From JACJYC01 sp964558465 (GTDB lineage Bacteria; Bacteroidota; Bacteroidia; Chitinophagales; Saprospiraceae), in contig CAZLEF010000026.1 in NCBI GenBank assembly GCA_964558465.1, positions 1-64,000 on the forward strand: a DNA stretch of 64,000 bases. The letters are read 5' to 3'. The position numbers and the translations under genes are program-made. The notes beneath the pieces are model-generated. The model was not told where the DNA came from. It saw only the letters and a program-made list of their open reading frames with translations, and made no database searches. Below, piece after piece: positions 18,057 through 26,611 of the stretch. Numbering within the stretch: position 1 is the stretch's first letter; each line of letters starts with the position of its first letter.

Positions 18057-19979
18057 ATGGGCGAACAGAGAGTTGTAATACCTACCGAACAACAGGACAT
18101 GCAATCGTTCATCCGGCAGTTGCTGCAGGATGTCCAGGCGCTGGAATACATGTTGAACAACGATTGGTTTGAAACCGATCCCATCCGCATCGGAGCAGAA
18201 CAGGAAATGTGCATCGTCGACCGCCACACTTACAAGCCGGCCACGATCGCCATCCAGGCGCTCGAAAAATTAAAAAAATACGAATGGGCGGGCACCGAAC
18301 TGGCCAAGTTCAACCTGGAAAATAACATGACCCCCCGGGAATTCGGCGGCAAGTGTCTGAGCGAACTCGAACAGGAAAACAACTGGCAACTGGGCATTAT
18401 CCGCGAAAAACTGGCCAAAATGAACGCGGATCTCATCCTGACCGGCATTTTGCCCACCTTGCGCAAATTTGACCTGGAAATGGAGAACCTCACCCCCAAA
18501 CCCCGGTATTATGCCCTGATGGACGCCATCAACAGCCAGTTGATCGGCACCTCCTACGAACTGCGCCTGACGGGTATCGATGAGATCCTCGTCAAACACG
18601 ACTCTCCCCTGCTCGAAGCCTGCAATACCAGCTTTCAGGTGCACCTCCAGGTAGCGCCCGCCGATTTCCTCCAGCTTTACAACATCGCTCAAACGCTGGC
18701 GGCCCCGGTGATGGCCATCGGCTCCAACTCTCCGATCGTTTTTGGCAAACGTTTGTGGCACGAAACCCGGATCGCCCTTTTCCAGCAAGCCCTGGATATC
18801 CGGACCACCCACGACCATATGCGCGAGCGCAGCCCGCGCGTCAGTTTTGGGTCGGGTTGGCTCGACCGATCCATTATGGATATTTACAAGGAAGATATCG
18901 CCCGGTTCCGGGTCTTGCTGAGCTCAGAGGTGGAAGAGGATTCCTTTGAAAAGATCAACCAGGGGATCACACCGAAACTGAGGGCCCTGCAGGTGCACAA
19001 CTCCACCGTTTACCGCTGGAACCGCCCCTGTTACGGGATCAGCGACAACGGCAAACCCCACCTGCGCATCGAAAACAGGGTGCTGCCCTCCGGACCTACC
19101 GTCGTGGATCAGGTCGCCAATGCCGCTTTCTGGCTGGGCGCCATGAAGGGAATGGCCCTGCATTATCCGGATATCCGGAAGGTCATTTCCTGGGAAGATG
19201 TGCGCGATAATTTTGCCAAAGCCGCCAAATTCGGCATCGACTCGCAATTCACCTGGTTTAAAGACAAAAAAATCTCTGTCTGCGACCTCATCGTCAAGGA
19301 ACTCATCCCTATCGCCCGCGAAGGCCTCCAGAGCCGCAAGGTAGACACGGCTGATATCGATAAATACCTCGGCATCATCGAGGACCGGGCCAAACAGCAT
19401 ATGAGCGGCGCCCGGTGGCAACTCCGCGCCTTTACCAAACTCATGAAAGAAGTTGACCGGGATGAAGCCCTGGTGGTGCTCACCGCCAGCATTGTCAAAA
19501 ATCAAACCAAAGGTATGCCCGTCCACACCTGGGATCTGCCCAATACCGGCGATCTGGAAGATTATCGCCCTTCCAAGCTCAAGGTTGAGGAATTTATGAC
19601 CACCGACCTGTTCACCGTCCAGAAAGACGACCTGATCGACCTGGTGGCACAACTCATGGACTGGCGCAAGCTCCGGCATATGCCCGTCGAGGACAGCAAG
19701 GGCAGGCTCTGCGGGCTCATCACCTCCCGCCTGTTGCTCCGGTATTTCACCCATCGCGGCAAGGTCAACGGCCAGGACGTCGAAACGATCAATGACATCA
19801 TGGTCAAAGACCCCATCACCATCGGCCCCGATGCCACGATCGTCGAAGCCATGCACCTGATGCGGGAGAAAAAAATCGGCTGTCTGCCCGTCATTAAAGG
19901 CGACGAACTCATCGGCATTATCACGGAAATGGACTTCCTCAGAATCTCCGGCCGGTTGATTGAACGGCTGGAACGGTGA
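18057..19979 (+). CDS. Glutamate-cysteine ligase-like (GCS2) enzyme fused to a CBS-domain pair
   Basis: The 640-residue protein has two parts. Residues 1 to about 480 resemble the GCS2 family of ATP-dependent carboxylate-amine ligases: IGAEQEMCIVD near the N-terminus (Glu and Gln of the metal/ATP site), NMTPREFGG, NTSFQVHLQV and HLRIENRVLPSGPTVVDQ. Residues about 510-565 and 578-632 are two CBS motifs (VEEFMTTDLFTVQKDD, INDIMVKDPITIGPDA), which together bind adenine nucleotides. The expected reaction joins an amino group to the gamma-carboxyl of glutamate, as in glutathione synthesis, but the true substrate is not shown. The CBS pair suggests control by cellular energy state. It stands alone with its own promoter. 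Confidence 0.88.
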   Translation: MGEQRVVIPTEQQDMQSFIRQLLQDVQALEYMLNNDWFETDPIRIGAEQEMCIVDRHTYKPATIAIQALEKLKKYEWAGTELAKFNLENNMTPREFGGKCLSELEQENNWQLGIIREKLAKMNADLILTGILPTLRKFDLEMENLTPKPRYYALMDAINSQLIGTSYELRLTGIDEILVKHDSPLLEACNTSFQVHLQVAPADFLQLYNIAQTLAAPVMAIGSNSPIVFGKRLWHETRIALFQQALDIRTTHDHMRERSPRVSFGSGWLDRSIMDIYKEDIARFRVLLSSEVEEDSFEKINQGITPKLRALQVHNSTVYRWNRPCYGISDNGKPHLRIENRVLPSGPTVVDQVANAAFWLGAMKGMALHYPDIRKVISWEDVRDNFAKAAKFGIDSQFTWFKDKKISVCDLIVKELIPIAREGLQSRKVDTADIDKYLGIIEDRAKQHMSGARWQLRAFTKLMKEVDRDEALVVLTASIVKNQTKGMPVHTWDLPNTGDLEDYRPSKLKVEEFMTTDLFTVQKDDLIDLVAQLMDWRKLRHMPVEDSKGRLCGLITSRLLLRYFTHRGKVNGQDVETINDIMVKDPITIGPDATIVEAMHLMREKKIGCLPVIKGDELIGIITEMDFLRISGRLIERLER

Positions 19980-19996
19980 CTTCGGCTTCGCTCAGT
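19979..19996. repeat. 18-bp intergenic element, copy 2
   Basis: ACTTCGGCTTCGCTCAGT differs by one base from copy 1 at 10318-10335. It begins at the last base of the GCS2-CBS stop codon. Confidence 0.6.
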
Positions 19997-20003
19997 CGCC
20001 TTA

Positions 20004-20039
20004 GAGAGAGGTGAGAGAGGTGAGAGAGGTGAGAGAGGT
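20004..20039. repeat. Four copies of a 9-bp unit
   Basis: GAGAGAGGT is repeated four times without variation between the convergent GCS2-CBS and ATPase genes. Confidence 0.85.
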
Positions 20040-20089
20040 GAGATCCGACTACGCTGAAAGCTTCGCCGGACGGAGGCGGGTAGGGCCCG

Positions 20090-21271
20090 CTAAAAGACCG
20101 TCCCGCCCCAAATAAACTCCGTAAAGTCGCTGCCTGGCGGGTACCTGCCGATCAACCAGGATTCCTTCAATCCGATACCCTGGGCTTTGGCTGAAAGCAA
20201 CCGGGCATCCTGGGGTATAGGGGTTTCTTTTACCTCGATTGCAGTCTTTTGATCCAGGATAAAATCGATCTCCTGGCCATTTTTCTTTTGAAAATAATTG
20301 ATTTTCCCAATCTTGAACAATTGCAGGGCAATTGAATTTTCAAATTGAGCGCCTGAATTCACCTGAGCCAACGGCAGAATCAAACCAGTATCCGCCAGAT
20401 AAACCTTTTTCTGCACCGCAATCGCCCTGTCTGCATTAGTCGTGAACGGTTCAACCAAATGTATAAAATAAGTTTTTTCCAATAAATGGATGAAGTCCTT
20501 TACTTTATGCCGGCTTAGCCCCAAAATGGAACCGATTTTGGAAAAATCTATCTTGTTGCCCACTCTCGAAGCCAAAAGTGTTAGCAGTTTGTACAGTTCA
20601 TCAATGACGGAATAGTCGGAAAGAAGCTTGACATCCAATTCAATATATGAATTCACCACATCTTTTAAAAATCGTTTCTTCTTTTGTTCTGAATCGGAAA
20701 GTACAACCTCCGGGAATCCGCCGAACTGAATATACTCCTCATACAAGGGTTTGTACATGGCATACAACGTCCGGTTATAGGTTTTTAACCGGAAGTTGGC
20801 CAAATTGCCGAAATCGACTTCTTTAAATCGAAGAAATTCTAAAAAATCCAGCGGATAGATTTCAAAAATATCCTTTCGCCCTGCAAGGCTTTCTGAAAAC
20901 TGGTTTTTTAAATAAAACGAGCTTGAGCCTGTAACAATAAACTTTACGCCAAAGTGATCATAATAATATTTGATGAAACTATTGACCTCAGGAATCAATT
21001 GAATTTCATCGAGGGCTATTACGGTTGGAATGGTAAAATCTACTCCTTTTATTTCAAGACTTTCCTGAATCTCGCTGAAGTTTTTTTGGGTAAAAATGAA
21101 TCGGTCTTCTATTCGCTCCAGATCCAGGTAAATTTTGTTTTTGTGTTCAATTTTCTCAAGAAGAAACCTTAATGCAGTCGTTTTGCCTACCCGTCGCATG
21201 CCGGTTATCACCGTAACCCGCTTTTCTTCCAAATGCCGTTCCAAAACGTGAAAAACATTCCTTTCATACAT
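20090..21271 (-). CDS. AAA ATPase with DUF4143-type C-terminus
   Basis: The protein has 393 residues from the ATG at 21271; a TTG 21 bases upstream lies inside the promoter repeats. The N-terminal AAA domain has Walker A GMRRVGKTT (about 24-32) and Walker B TVIALDEIQ, followed by sensor-like IVTGSSSFYL. The C-terminal part carries a winged-helix-like region and the DUF4143 segment ending in a nuclease-like core (ENSIALQLFK, DFILDQKTAIEVKE). Members are common, patchily distributed ATPases of uncertain role. The gene is visibly richer in A and T than its neighbours, suggesting acquisition. Paired repeats upstream suggest self-regulation. Confidence 0.9.
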   Translation of the reverse strand: MYERNVFHVLERHLEEKRVTVITGMRRVGKTTALRFLLEKIEHKNKIYLDLERIEDRFIFTQKNFSEIQESLEIKGVDFTIPTVIALDEIQLIPEVNSFIKYYYDHFGVKFIVTGSSSFYLKNQFSESLAGRKDIFEIYPLDFLEFLRFKEVDFGNLANFRLKTYNRTLYAMYKPLYEEYIQFGGFPEVVLSDSEQKKKRFLKDVVNSYIELDVKLLSDYSVIDELYKLLTLLASRVGNKIDFSKIGSILGLSRHKVKDFIHLLEKTYFIHLVEPFTTNADRAIAVQKKVYLADTGLILPLAQVNSGAQFENSIALQLFKIGKINYFQKKNGQEIDFILDQKTAIEVKETPIPQDARLLSAKAQGIGLKESWLIGRYPPGSDFTEFIWGGTVF

Positions 21272-21321
21272 AAATCCTGACTTTTTGTACAAAATTAATA
21301 CAAAAATCCTGACTTTTTGTA
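21272..21321 (-). promoter_or_regulatory. Promoter with two 18-bp direct repeats
   Basis: AAATCCTGACTTTTTGTA occurs identically at 21272-21289 and 21304-21321, 32 bases apart start to start (three helical turns). Between them, on the minus strand, lies a perfect -7 box TAATTTTG (21290-21297). The first repeat touches the start codon at 21271. This layout suits an operator at which a protein, possibly the ATPase itself, blocks transcription. Confidence 0.65.
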
Positions 21322-21364
21322 AATTTAGTCTTAAATTTTCTATTCATTTCATTGATTCCAAATT

Positions 21365-22063
21365 TTACTTAATTAACCATTCCAGGACCCCTTTGTACCG
21401 CTCCACAAACGCCTCCATCTGTTTCCGCCGGTACTGCATCACCCAGCGCGGATGCGGCAGTGGCTCGATGGACTTGAAAAATCCGTAGTGTTCGTTGAGC
21501 TTTTGAAAATATTTGAAGTTTTGTCCTTCCCCCAGGCAGACGGCCGTTTCGGTCAGCGCCCCGATGTTTATTTGCTGTTGAATATGGTCGATAATATACG
21601 GTTCCACTGCTTTTTCGAGCAGGCGGTCGTCGTAATAATTGTAGTTTTTTCCGTCTTTGGTGAACCCCAGCGGACAAAGCGAGGTGATGTAAAAATACCG
21701 GTAAAACGCCTCGGGGCAGCCAAAGGCATGCGCCACCGCGTAGACAAACTGAGCGGACAGTTCGGCCTTCTTCTGAAAACCGTTGTGGATGCCGCAATCT
21801 TCGGCCAGGCGGATGGGGTCGGTAAAAGGAACCCCGGTAATGCCCGCTCCGAATCGCCCCGGGTTGATGCCGAACAGGAAGACCCTGGGTCCGGAATCGG
21901 CATAAAACTTCGAATAGAATGATTCCATGGCAGCCAGCGTTTCCGGGTTGTCGTATGGGAACAAGAGCTCTACGCCTTCCGGCAACCTCCAATCGGGCCG
22001 GATTTCCCGAAAATAATCCATTACTTTTGCGCCAAAGGAATGTATCGTATCTTTCATTGCCAT
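21365..22063 (-). CDS. SMUG2-like uracil-DNA glycosylase family protein
   Basis: The protein has 232 residues. The core motif GINPGRFGAGITGVPF (about 65-80) corresponds to the water-activating motif of SMUG-type glycosylases (compare GMNPGPFG). A later LPHPRWVMQYRR matches the DNA-intercalating HPSPR-like motif. Together they indicate a base-excision DNA repair enzyme that removes uracil or a related base. I place it in the SMUG2/DUF4918-like branch from these motifs; substrate preference is unknown. The gene is divergent from hemW, with about 60 bases between start codons. Confidence 0.82.
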   Translation of the reverse strand: MAMKDTIHSFGAKVMDYFREIRPDWRLPEGVELLFPYDNPETLAAMESFYSKFYADSGPRVFLFGINPGRFGAGITGVPFTDPIRLAEDCGIHNGFQKKAELSAQFVYAVAHAFGCPEAFYRYFYITSLCPLGFTKDGKNYNYYDDRLLEKAVEPYIIDHIQQQINIGALTETAVCLGEGQNFKYFQKLNEHYGFFKSIEPLPHPRWVMQYRRKQMEAFVERYKGVLEWLIK

Positions 22064-22124
22064 TCAAACAGTTAGAACCGCCCCGCAATATTAGTTGTTT
22101 TTGCAGGGAAGAACAGGATCCAGC

Positions 22125-23285
22125 ATGCCGGGAATTTATTTTCATATACCTTTTTGCAAACAGGCCTGCCATTACTGCAATTTTCATTTTTCCACCTCCA
22201 TGGGTTACAAGCAGGATCTGTTGCAAGCCATGTTGAAGGAATTGGTACTCCGGAAGGACGAACTCGAAGGCGCTCCGACCGGTTCCATCTACCTGGGCGG
22301 CGGCACCCCTTCCCTGCTCACGCCTGCCGAACTGGAGACCTTGTTCGAACAGGTCTTCCGCCATTTCAACGTTGCACCCGATGCGGAGATCACCCTCGAA
22401 GCCAATCCCGACGACCTGACCCCCGAATATTTATCCGCCCTGGCCCAAAGCCCGGTCAATCGCCTGAGCATCGGCGTTCAGTCTTTTTTTGAGGAGGACC
22501 TCCGGTATATGAACCGCGCCCATACGGGTCCTGAGGCGCGCACCTCCATCGAACACGCGCAAAAGGCGGGCTTCGGCAACCTGACCGTCGACCTGATCTA
22601 CGGCGCGCCCACCACCAGCCACGAACGCTGGGCGGAAAACATCGACACGCTCCTCAGGTATGGTATTCCGCACCTTTCCTGTTACGCGCTCACTGTTGAG
22701 CCTAAAACGGCCCTGGCTCATTTTGTGGAAAAAGGCAAATCGGAGGCCCCGGATGAAAGTCGCAGCGCAACCCAGTACGAGTACCTGATGAACACCCTTC
22801 GCCGGGAGGGCTATGAGCACTACGAAATTTCCAATTTTGCCCTGCCCGGCCGCCACGCCCGCCACAACAGCAGTTATTGGAGCGGCGAAGCCTATCTGGG
22901 TATCGGCCCATCGGCGCATTCCTTCGACGGCCGTTTCACCCGGCAATGGAACGTGGCCAATAATGCCCGGTACATCAAGGCATTGCAACAAGTGGGAAAT
23001 AAGGAAGAACGCCTGGAGCAGGAAGGCGCCCTGTTTGAAAAAGAGATCCTGGCGCCCAGGGATCGTTACAACGAGTACGTGATGACCGGCCTGCGGACGG
23101 CCCGGGGGTGTTCCCTGGCAGCAATCGATGCATTCGGACCCGGTTTTCAGGCCCATTTCCGGGAAAATATCGCCCCGTTTATCCAACAGGAACTGGTAAC
23201 CGTGCTCGACACCAACTATACCTTAACCGACGCCGGACGCCTGTTGGCCGACCGGATCGCGTCGGAATTGTTTTTTATTCACTAA
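22125..23285 (+). CDS. hemW: HemW-type radical SAM protein
   Basis: From the ATG at 22125 the protein has 386 residues. The radical SAM cluster motif is at the N-terminus: C11, C15 and C18 in PFCKQACHYCNF. It is followed by SIYLGGGTPSLL and the family-specific segments LSIGVQSFFEEDLRYMNR and LTVDLIYGAP. The fold resembles oxygen-independent coproporphyrinogen oxidase, but this short branch is the haem chaperone HemW, which delivers haem to respiratory proteins (family knowledge). The C-terminal winged-helix-like domain is complete. It is divergent from the glycosylase gene. Confidence 0.92.
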   Translation: MPGIYFHIPFCKQACHYCNFHFSTSMGYKQDLLQAMLKELVLRKDELEGAPTGSIYLGGGTPSLLTPAELETLFEQVFRHFNVAPDAEITLEANPDDLTPEYLSALAQSPVNRLSIGVQSFFEEDLRYMNRAHTGPEARTSIEHAQKAGFGNLTVDLIYGAPTTSHERWAENIDTLLRYGIPHLSCYALTVEPKTALAHFVEKGKSEAPDESRSATQYEYLMNTLRREGYEHYEISNFALPGRHARHNSSYWSGEAYLGIGPSAHSFDGRFTRQWNVANNARYIKALQQVGNKEERLEQEGALFEKEILAPRDRYNEYVMTGLRTARGCSLAAIDAFGPGFQAHFRENIAPFIQQELVTVLDTNYTLTDAGRLLADRIASELFFIH

Positions 23286-23309
23286 ACAAACCTGAACCGA
23301 AAACCAAAT

Positions 23310-23340
23310 CCCCATAACTCCAAACTCAAAACTCAAAACA
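23310..23340. repeat. 7-bp periodic repeat upstream of the Nif3 gene
   Basis: ACTCCAA (23317-23323), ACTCAAA (23324-23330) and ACTCAAA (23331-23337) run in register, within an otherwise featureless C/A-rich 93-bp spacer. Confidence 0.55.
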
Positions 23341-23378
23341 ACCCCAACCCATTTCCAATCCACAATAAACCAGCATCA

Positions 23379-24170
23379 ATGATAACACTTCGCCAACTAA
23401 CGGAATGCCTGGAACAAATTGCTCCTCCGGCCTACCAGGAAAGTTACGACAACTCGGGGCTCATCACCGGCCACCCCGACATGCCCGTCAAGGGCGTGCT
23501 CGTATGCCTCGATTCCACCGAAGCCGTGATCCGGGAAGCCGTGGCCCGGGGGTGCAATGTAGTGGTGGCCCACCATCCGATCATTTTCAATGGCTTAAAG
23601 CGGATCACCGGCCGGGATTATGTCGAACGTACCGTGATCGAGGCCATCCGCAACGAAATTGCCATTTACGCCATCCACACCAACCTGGACAATGTCTACG
23701 CCCAGGGGGTGAACAGCCGGATCGCCCGGCGGCTCGGGTTGGTCAATACCCGGATCCTGGCGCCTAAACCCGGTTTGGATGGGCAGGTTGGCTCGGGCAT
23801 GATCGGCGACCTGGAACCGGAGATCCCGGAACAAACCTTCCTGCAACACCTGAAAACCCGCATGTCGGCAACAATTGTGCGCCATACGCGTTTATTGGAC
23901 AGGCCCGTCCGGCGGATTGCCGTTTGCGGGGGTTCGGGCAGTTTTCTGCTCAAAGATGCGATCAGCCAGGGCGCCGGTTTTTTTGTGACCGCCGATTACA
24001 AATACCACCAGTTCTTCGACGCCGAGGACAAAATCGTCATCGCCGACATCGGACACTATGAAAGCGAGCAATTTACAATTGAATTATTAGGTGACATTAT
24101 TACGCAGAAATTTAGTAATTTTGCGGTTCATTTGACGAAAACCAATACCAATCCGGTGTTTTATTTTTAA
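23379..24170 (+). CDS. Nif3-like dinuclear metal centre protein
   Basis: The 263-residue protein matches the Nif3/YbgI (DUF34) family: ESYDNSGLITG, VVVAHHPIIFNGLKRI (metal-binding His pair), IYAIHTNLDNV, and C-terminal FFVTADYKYHQF and IADIGHYESEQ with the remaining His/Glu ligands. It is the short form. Many Bacteroidota members carry a ~100-residue central insert that is missing here, and the joining region (VRHTRLLDRPVRRIAVCGGSG) is continuous, so this is not a deletion artefact. Proposed roles include metal trafficking or GTP cyclohydrolase-like chemistry, but none is settled. It lies 14 bases upstream of the zinc-ribbon gene. Confidence 0.9.
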   Translation: MITLRQLTECLEQIAPPAYQESYDNSGLITGHPDMPVKGVLVCLDSTEAVIREAVARGCNVVVAHHPIIFNGLKRITGRDYVERTVIEAIRNEIAIYAIHTNLDNVYAQGVNSRIARRLGLVNTRILAPKPGLDGQVGSGMIGDLEPEIPEQTFLQHLKTRMSATIVRHTRLLDRPVRRIAVCGGSGSFLLKDAISQGAGFFVTADYKYHQFFDAEDKIVIADIGHYESEQFTIELLGDIITQKFSNFAVHLTKTNTNPVFYF

Positions 24171-24184
24171 TAAACCAATTCAGC

Positions 24185-24964
24185 ATGGTAGAATTGACAA
24201 TAGCCGAAAAGCTAAAACAATTGTACGAACTCCAATTAGTTGACTCCCAGATTGACGAAATTGAGGTTTTGAAAGGGGAGCTTCCAATGGAAGTTAGCGA
24301 CCTCGAAGACGATATTGCAGGCCTGGAGACCCGTGTGGCCCGCCTGGAAAGCAACGTAAAAGAACTGGAAGAAGAAACCAACCGCCATGTGGCCAATATC
24401 AAGGAATCCGAAGCATTGATCCTCCGGTACAAAGTACAGATGGACAATGTGAAGAACAACCGCGAATATGAAGCCCTGACCAAGGAGATCGAAATGCAAA
24501 ACCTCGAGATCCAACTGTCTGAAAAGCGGGTCAAGCAGGCGAGGATGGATGTCGACGCCAAAAAAGAAACCTTGCATGCCAACCAGGAAAAACTGGCTAA
24601 AAAACAGAAAGACCTGGAAAACAAACGCATTGAGCTTTCCCAGATCATCGCCAAAACCGAAAAGGAAGAAGAACGGCTGCGCCAGCGTTCCGAAGCAGCC
24701 AGGATCGGCATCGAAGACCGGCTGATGCTCGCTTATGACAAGATCCGGACCTCCTACCGCAACGGCCTTGCTGTCGTGACCATCGCCCGCGACGCCTGCG
24801 GCGGTTGCTTCAATATGATACCGCCGCAAATGCAGCTCGAAATTGCCCAGCGCAAAAAGATCGTGGCGTGCGAACACTGCGGCCGCATCCTGGTCGACGA
24901 AAGCATCGTCGAAGAGGTTAAACAAAATGTCAATATCGCCGAGACTTCTATTCTCGATGATTAA
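24185..24964 (+). CDS. Coiled-coil zinc-ribbon protein (C4-type, CdsZ-like)
   Basis: The 259-residue protein has a long antiparallel coiled coil (about residues 20-180, rich in Glu, Lys and Leu) and then a C-terminal zinc ribbon with two Cys pairs: DACGGCFNMIPPQ and ACEHCGRILVDE. Family members are abundant in bacteria, and the pairing with a Nif3 gene is recurrent in Bacteroidota. Some members have been linked to Nif3 function, chromosome segregation or RNA binding (family knowledge, not shown here). It is transcribed directly after Nif3 and ends at a strong 58-bp hairpin. Confidence 0.88.
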   Translation: MVELTIAEKLKQLYELQLVDSQIDEIEVLKGELPMEVSDLEDDIAGLETRVARLESNVKELEEETNRHVANIKESEALILRYKVQMDNVKNNREYEALTKEIEMQNLEIQLSEKRVKQARMDVDAKKETLHANQEKLAKKQKDLENKRIELSQIIAKTEKEEERLRQRSEAARIGIEDRLMLAYDKIRTSYRNGLAVVTIARDACGGCFNMIPPQMQLEIAQRKKIVACEHCGRILVDESIVEEVKQNVNIAETSILDD

Positions 24965-24972
24965 CTGCTTTA

Positions 24973-25030
24973 TAGTTGTCAGTTGTCAGTGGTCAGTCAC
25001 TGATCACTGACAACTGACCACTGACAACTA
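24973..25030. terminator. 58-bp hairpin made of 7-bp units
   Basis: The arms 24973-24997 and 25006-25030 pair at 23 of 25 positions across an 8-base loop. The sequence divides into heptads: TAGTTGT, CAGTTGT, CAGTGGT, CAGTCAC, TGATCAC, TGACAAC, TGACCAC, TGACAAC. It begins 9 bases after the zinc-ribbon stop codon and probably terminates that operon. Confidence 0.7.
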
Positions 25031-25055
25031 ATTCCGTCCCAAAAACATATCAACA

Positions 25056-26549
25056 TTGGCGCATCCCAAAGTCATCGCCTTGCCTTTTATGCTCGTTTTC
25101 ACGACCTGTGTCCTGAATGCCCAGGGGCGTTTCGAATTCACCCCGCTGGCGAGGGATGCATACGAAAAAAACCTTGCGCTCCGTTTTGACGAATCCAGCC
25201 TGCTCATAGCCCGCATGAAACTCGAAGACCCCGGCAATTTGCTGGCCCATTACTTCGAGAACTATATCGATTTTTTCAAACTCTACATCAGCGAAGACGA
25301 AGCCCTGTACAAAAAACAGGAAAAAGCGTACGAAGCCCGCCTGGCCCGGATCGAAAAAGAAGGCGCCCCGAAGTCGCCCTTTTACCGGTATACCCAGGCC
25401 AATATGCGGTTGCAATGGGCGCTGATCCGTCTGCGGTTCGAAGATTACCTGGCCGCCTTCAACGACGTCAACAAGGCCAATAAACTGCTGGAGGCCAACG
25501 TGGAATTATTCCCCGATTTCATGCCCAACCGCCGGGATCTGGGATTGCTCCACGCTATGGTCGGCACCATTCCCAACGAATACAAATGGGGCGTCAGGTT
25601 GCTCAGCAGCCTCGACGGCACGATAGAACAAGGGCGAAAGGAAGTTGAACAGGTGTTGACCTACGCCAATTCGCACGACTTTATTTTTGGGAACGAAACC
25701 CGGGTCCTGTACGCATTTTTGCTGCTTCACCTCGAAAACGACGGCGAAGGCGCCTGGCGGGTGCTCCAGGAAGGCCGGCTGAAGCCCGCCGAAAACCCGC
25801 TGCATTGTTTTGTCATGGCCAATATCGCCATGCGCACCGGCAAAAACGACGAAGCCATCCGGTTGTTGGAAAAAAAGCCCCAAAGCCCGGCTTTTTATCC
25901 TTTCCCCTATATGGATTATATGCTTGGGTTGGCCAAATTGCGCCGCATCGACAAAGACGCAGGTCCGCATATCCAGCAGTTCATCAACCGGTACCGCGGC
26001 CGCCATTATATCAAGGAAGCGTATCAGAAACTGGCCTGGCAGGCTATGATCAACGGGCAACCCGAGGAATACCGCCGGCTGATGGTGGCCTGCCTCGACA
26101 AAGGTTATGCTGTTGCCGGCGGGGATAAAAGCGCCTTGCAGGAAGCCCGGGAAGGCCGTTCGCCGGATGTTGACCTCCTGCGCAGCCGTCTGCTCTTCGA
26201 CGGCGGGTATTATGCCCGGGCCCGTGAATTGCTGACCGGCCGCACCAGCGCCGATTTCGCCGAGGGTCACCACCGCCTCGAATTCACCTACCGGATGGGC
26301 CGGATCGAACAAGGCCTGAAAAACTACCCGGAAGCCCTCCGGCACTACCAACAAACCATCGAAAAAGGAGAAGCCAGCCCCTGGTTTTTTGCCTGCAACG
26401 CCGCCCTCCAGGCCGGTCTCATCTATGAAAAAAAGGGCGACAAAGCTGCCGCCAAAACCCATTTCCTTTTGTGCCTCAAAATGAACCCGGTGGAATACGC
26501 CGATGGGTTGCACCAGCAGGCGAAAGCGGGATTGGGGCGGGTACGGTAG
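25056..26549 (+). CDS. Secreted TPR-repeat protein
   Basis: The first ATG (25089) gives a short leader (MLVFTTCVLNAQG). The TTG at 25056 gives a more complete signal peptide (AHPKVIALPFMLVFTTCVLNAQ), so I prefer it; 497 residues. The mature protein is alpha-helical throughout, with TPR-like pairs in the middle (NPLHCFVMANIAMRTGKNDE) and C-terminal repeats (ALRHYQQTIEKGEASPWFF, IYEKKGDKAAAKTHFLLCLK). A conserved-looking central block around GTIPNEYKWGVRLLSSLDGT resembles outer-membrane-associated TPR proteins of Bacteroidota. Function unknown. The hybrid sensor gene follows 62 bases later. Confidence 0.78.
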   Translation: MAHPKVIALPFMLVFTTCVLNAQGRFEFTPLARDAYEKNLALRFDESSLLIARMKLEDPGNLLAHYFENYIDFFKLYISEDEALYKKQEKAYEARLARIEKEGAPKSPFYRYTQANMRLQWALIRLRFEDYLAAFNDVNKANKLLEANVELFPDFMPNRRDLGLLHAMVGTIPNEYKWGVRLLSSLDGTIEQGRKEVEQVLTYANSHDFIFGNETRVLYAFLLLHLENDGEGAWRVLQEGRLKPAENPLHCFVMANIAMRTGKNDEAIRLLEKKPQSPAFYPFPYMDYMLGLAKLRRIDKDAGPHIQQFINRYRGRHYIKEAYQKLAWQAMINGQPEEYRRLMVACLDKGYAVAGGDKSALQEAREGRSPDVDLLRSRLLFDGGYYARARELLTGRTSADFAEGHHRLEFTYRMGRIEQGLKNYPEALRHYQQTIEKGEASPWFFACNAALQAGLIYEKKGDKAAAKTHFLLCLKMNPVEYADGLHQQAKAGLGRVR

Positions 26550-26611
26550 CGATCAGTCAGATTTTTTTAGTACATTCGCAGACCTCTTTATGCCGAGCTT
26601 AAAACCGGGGG

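Noticed and set aside
18924..19856. 310-residue reading frame on the minus strand
   Set aside because: It is antisense to the clearly recognisable GCS2-CBS coding sequence; its protein has no family features and its composition follows from the opposite strand.
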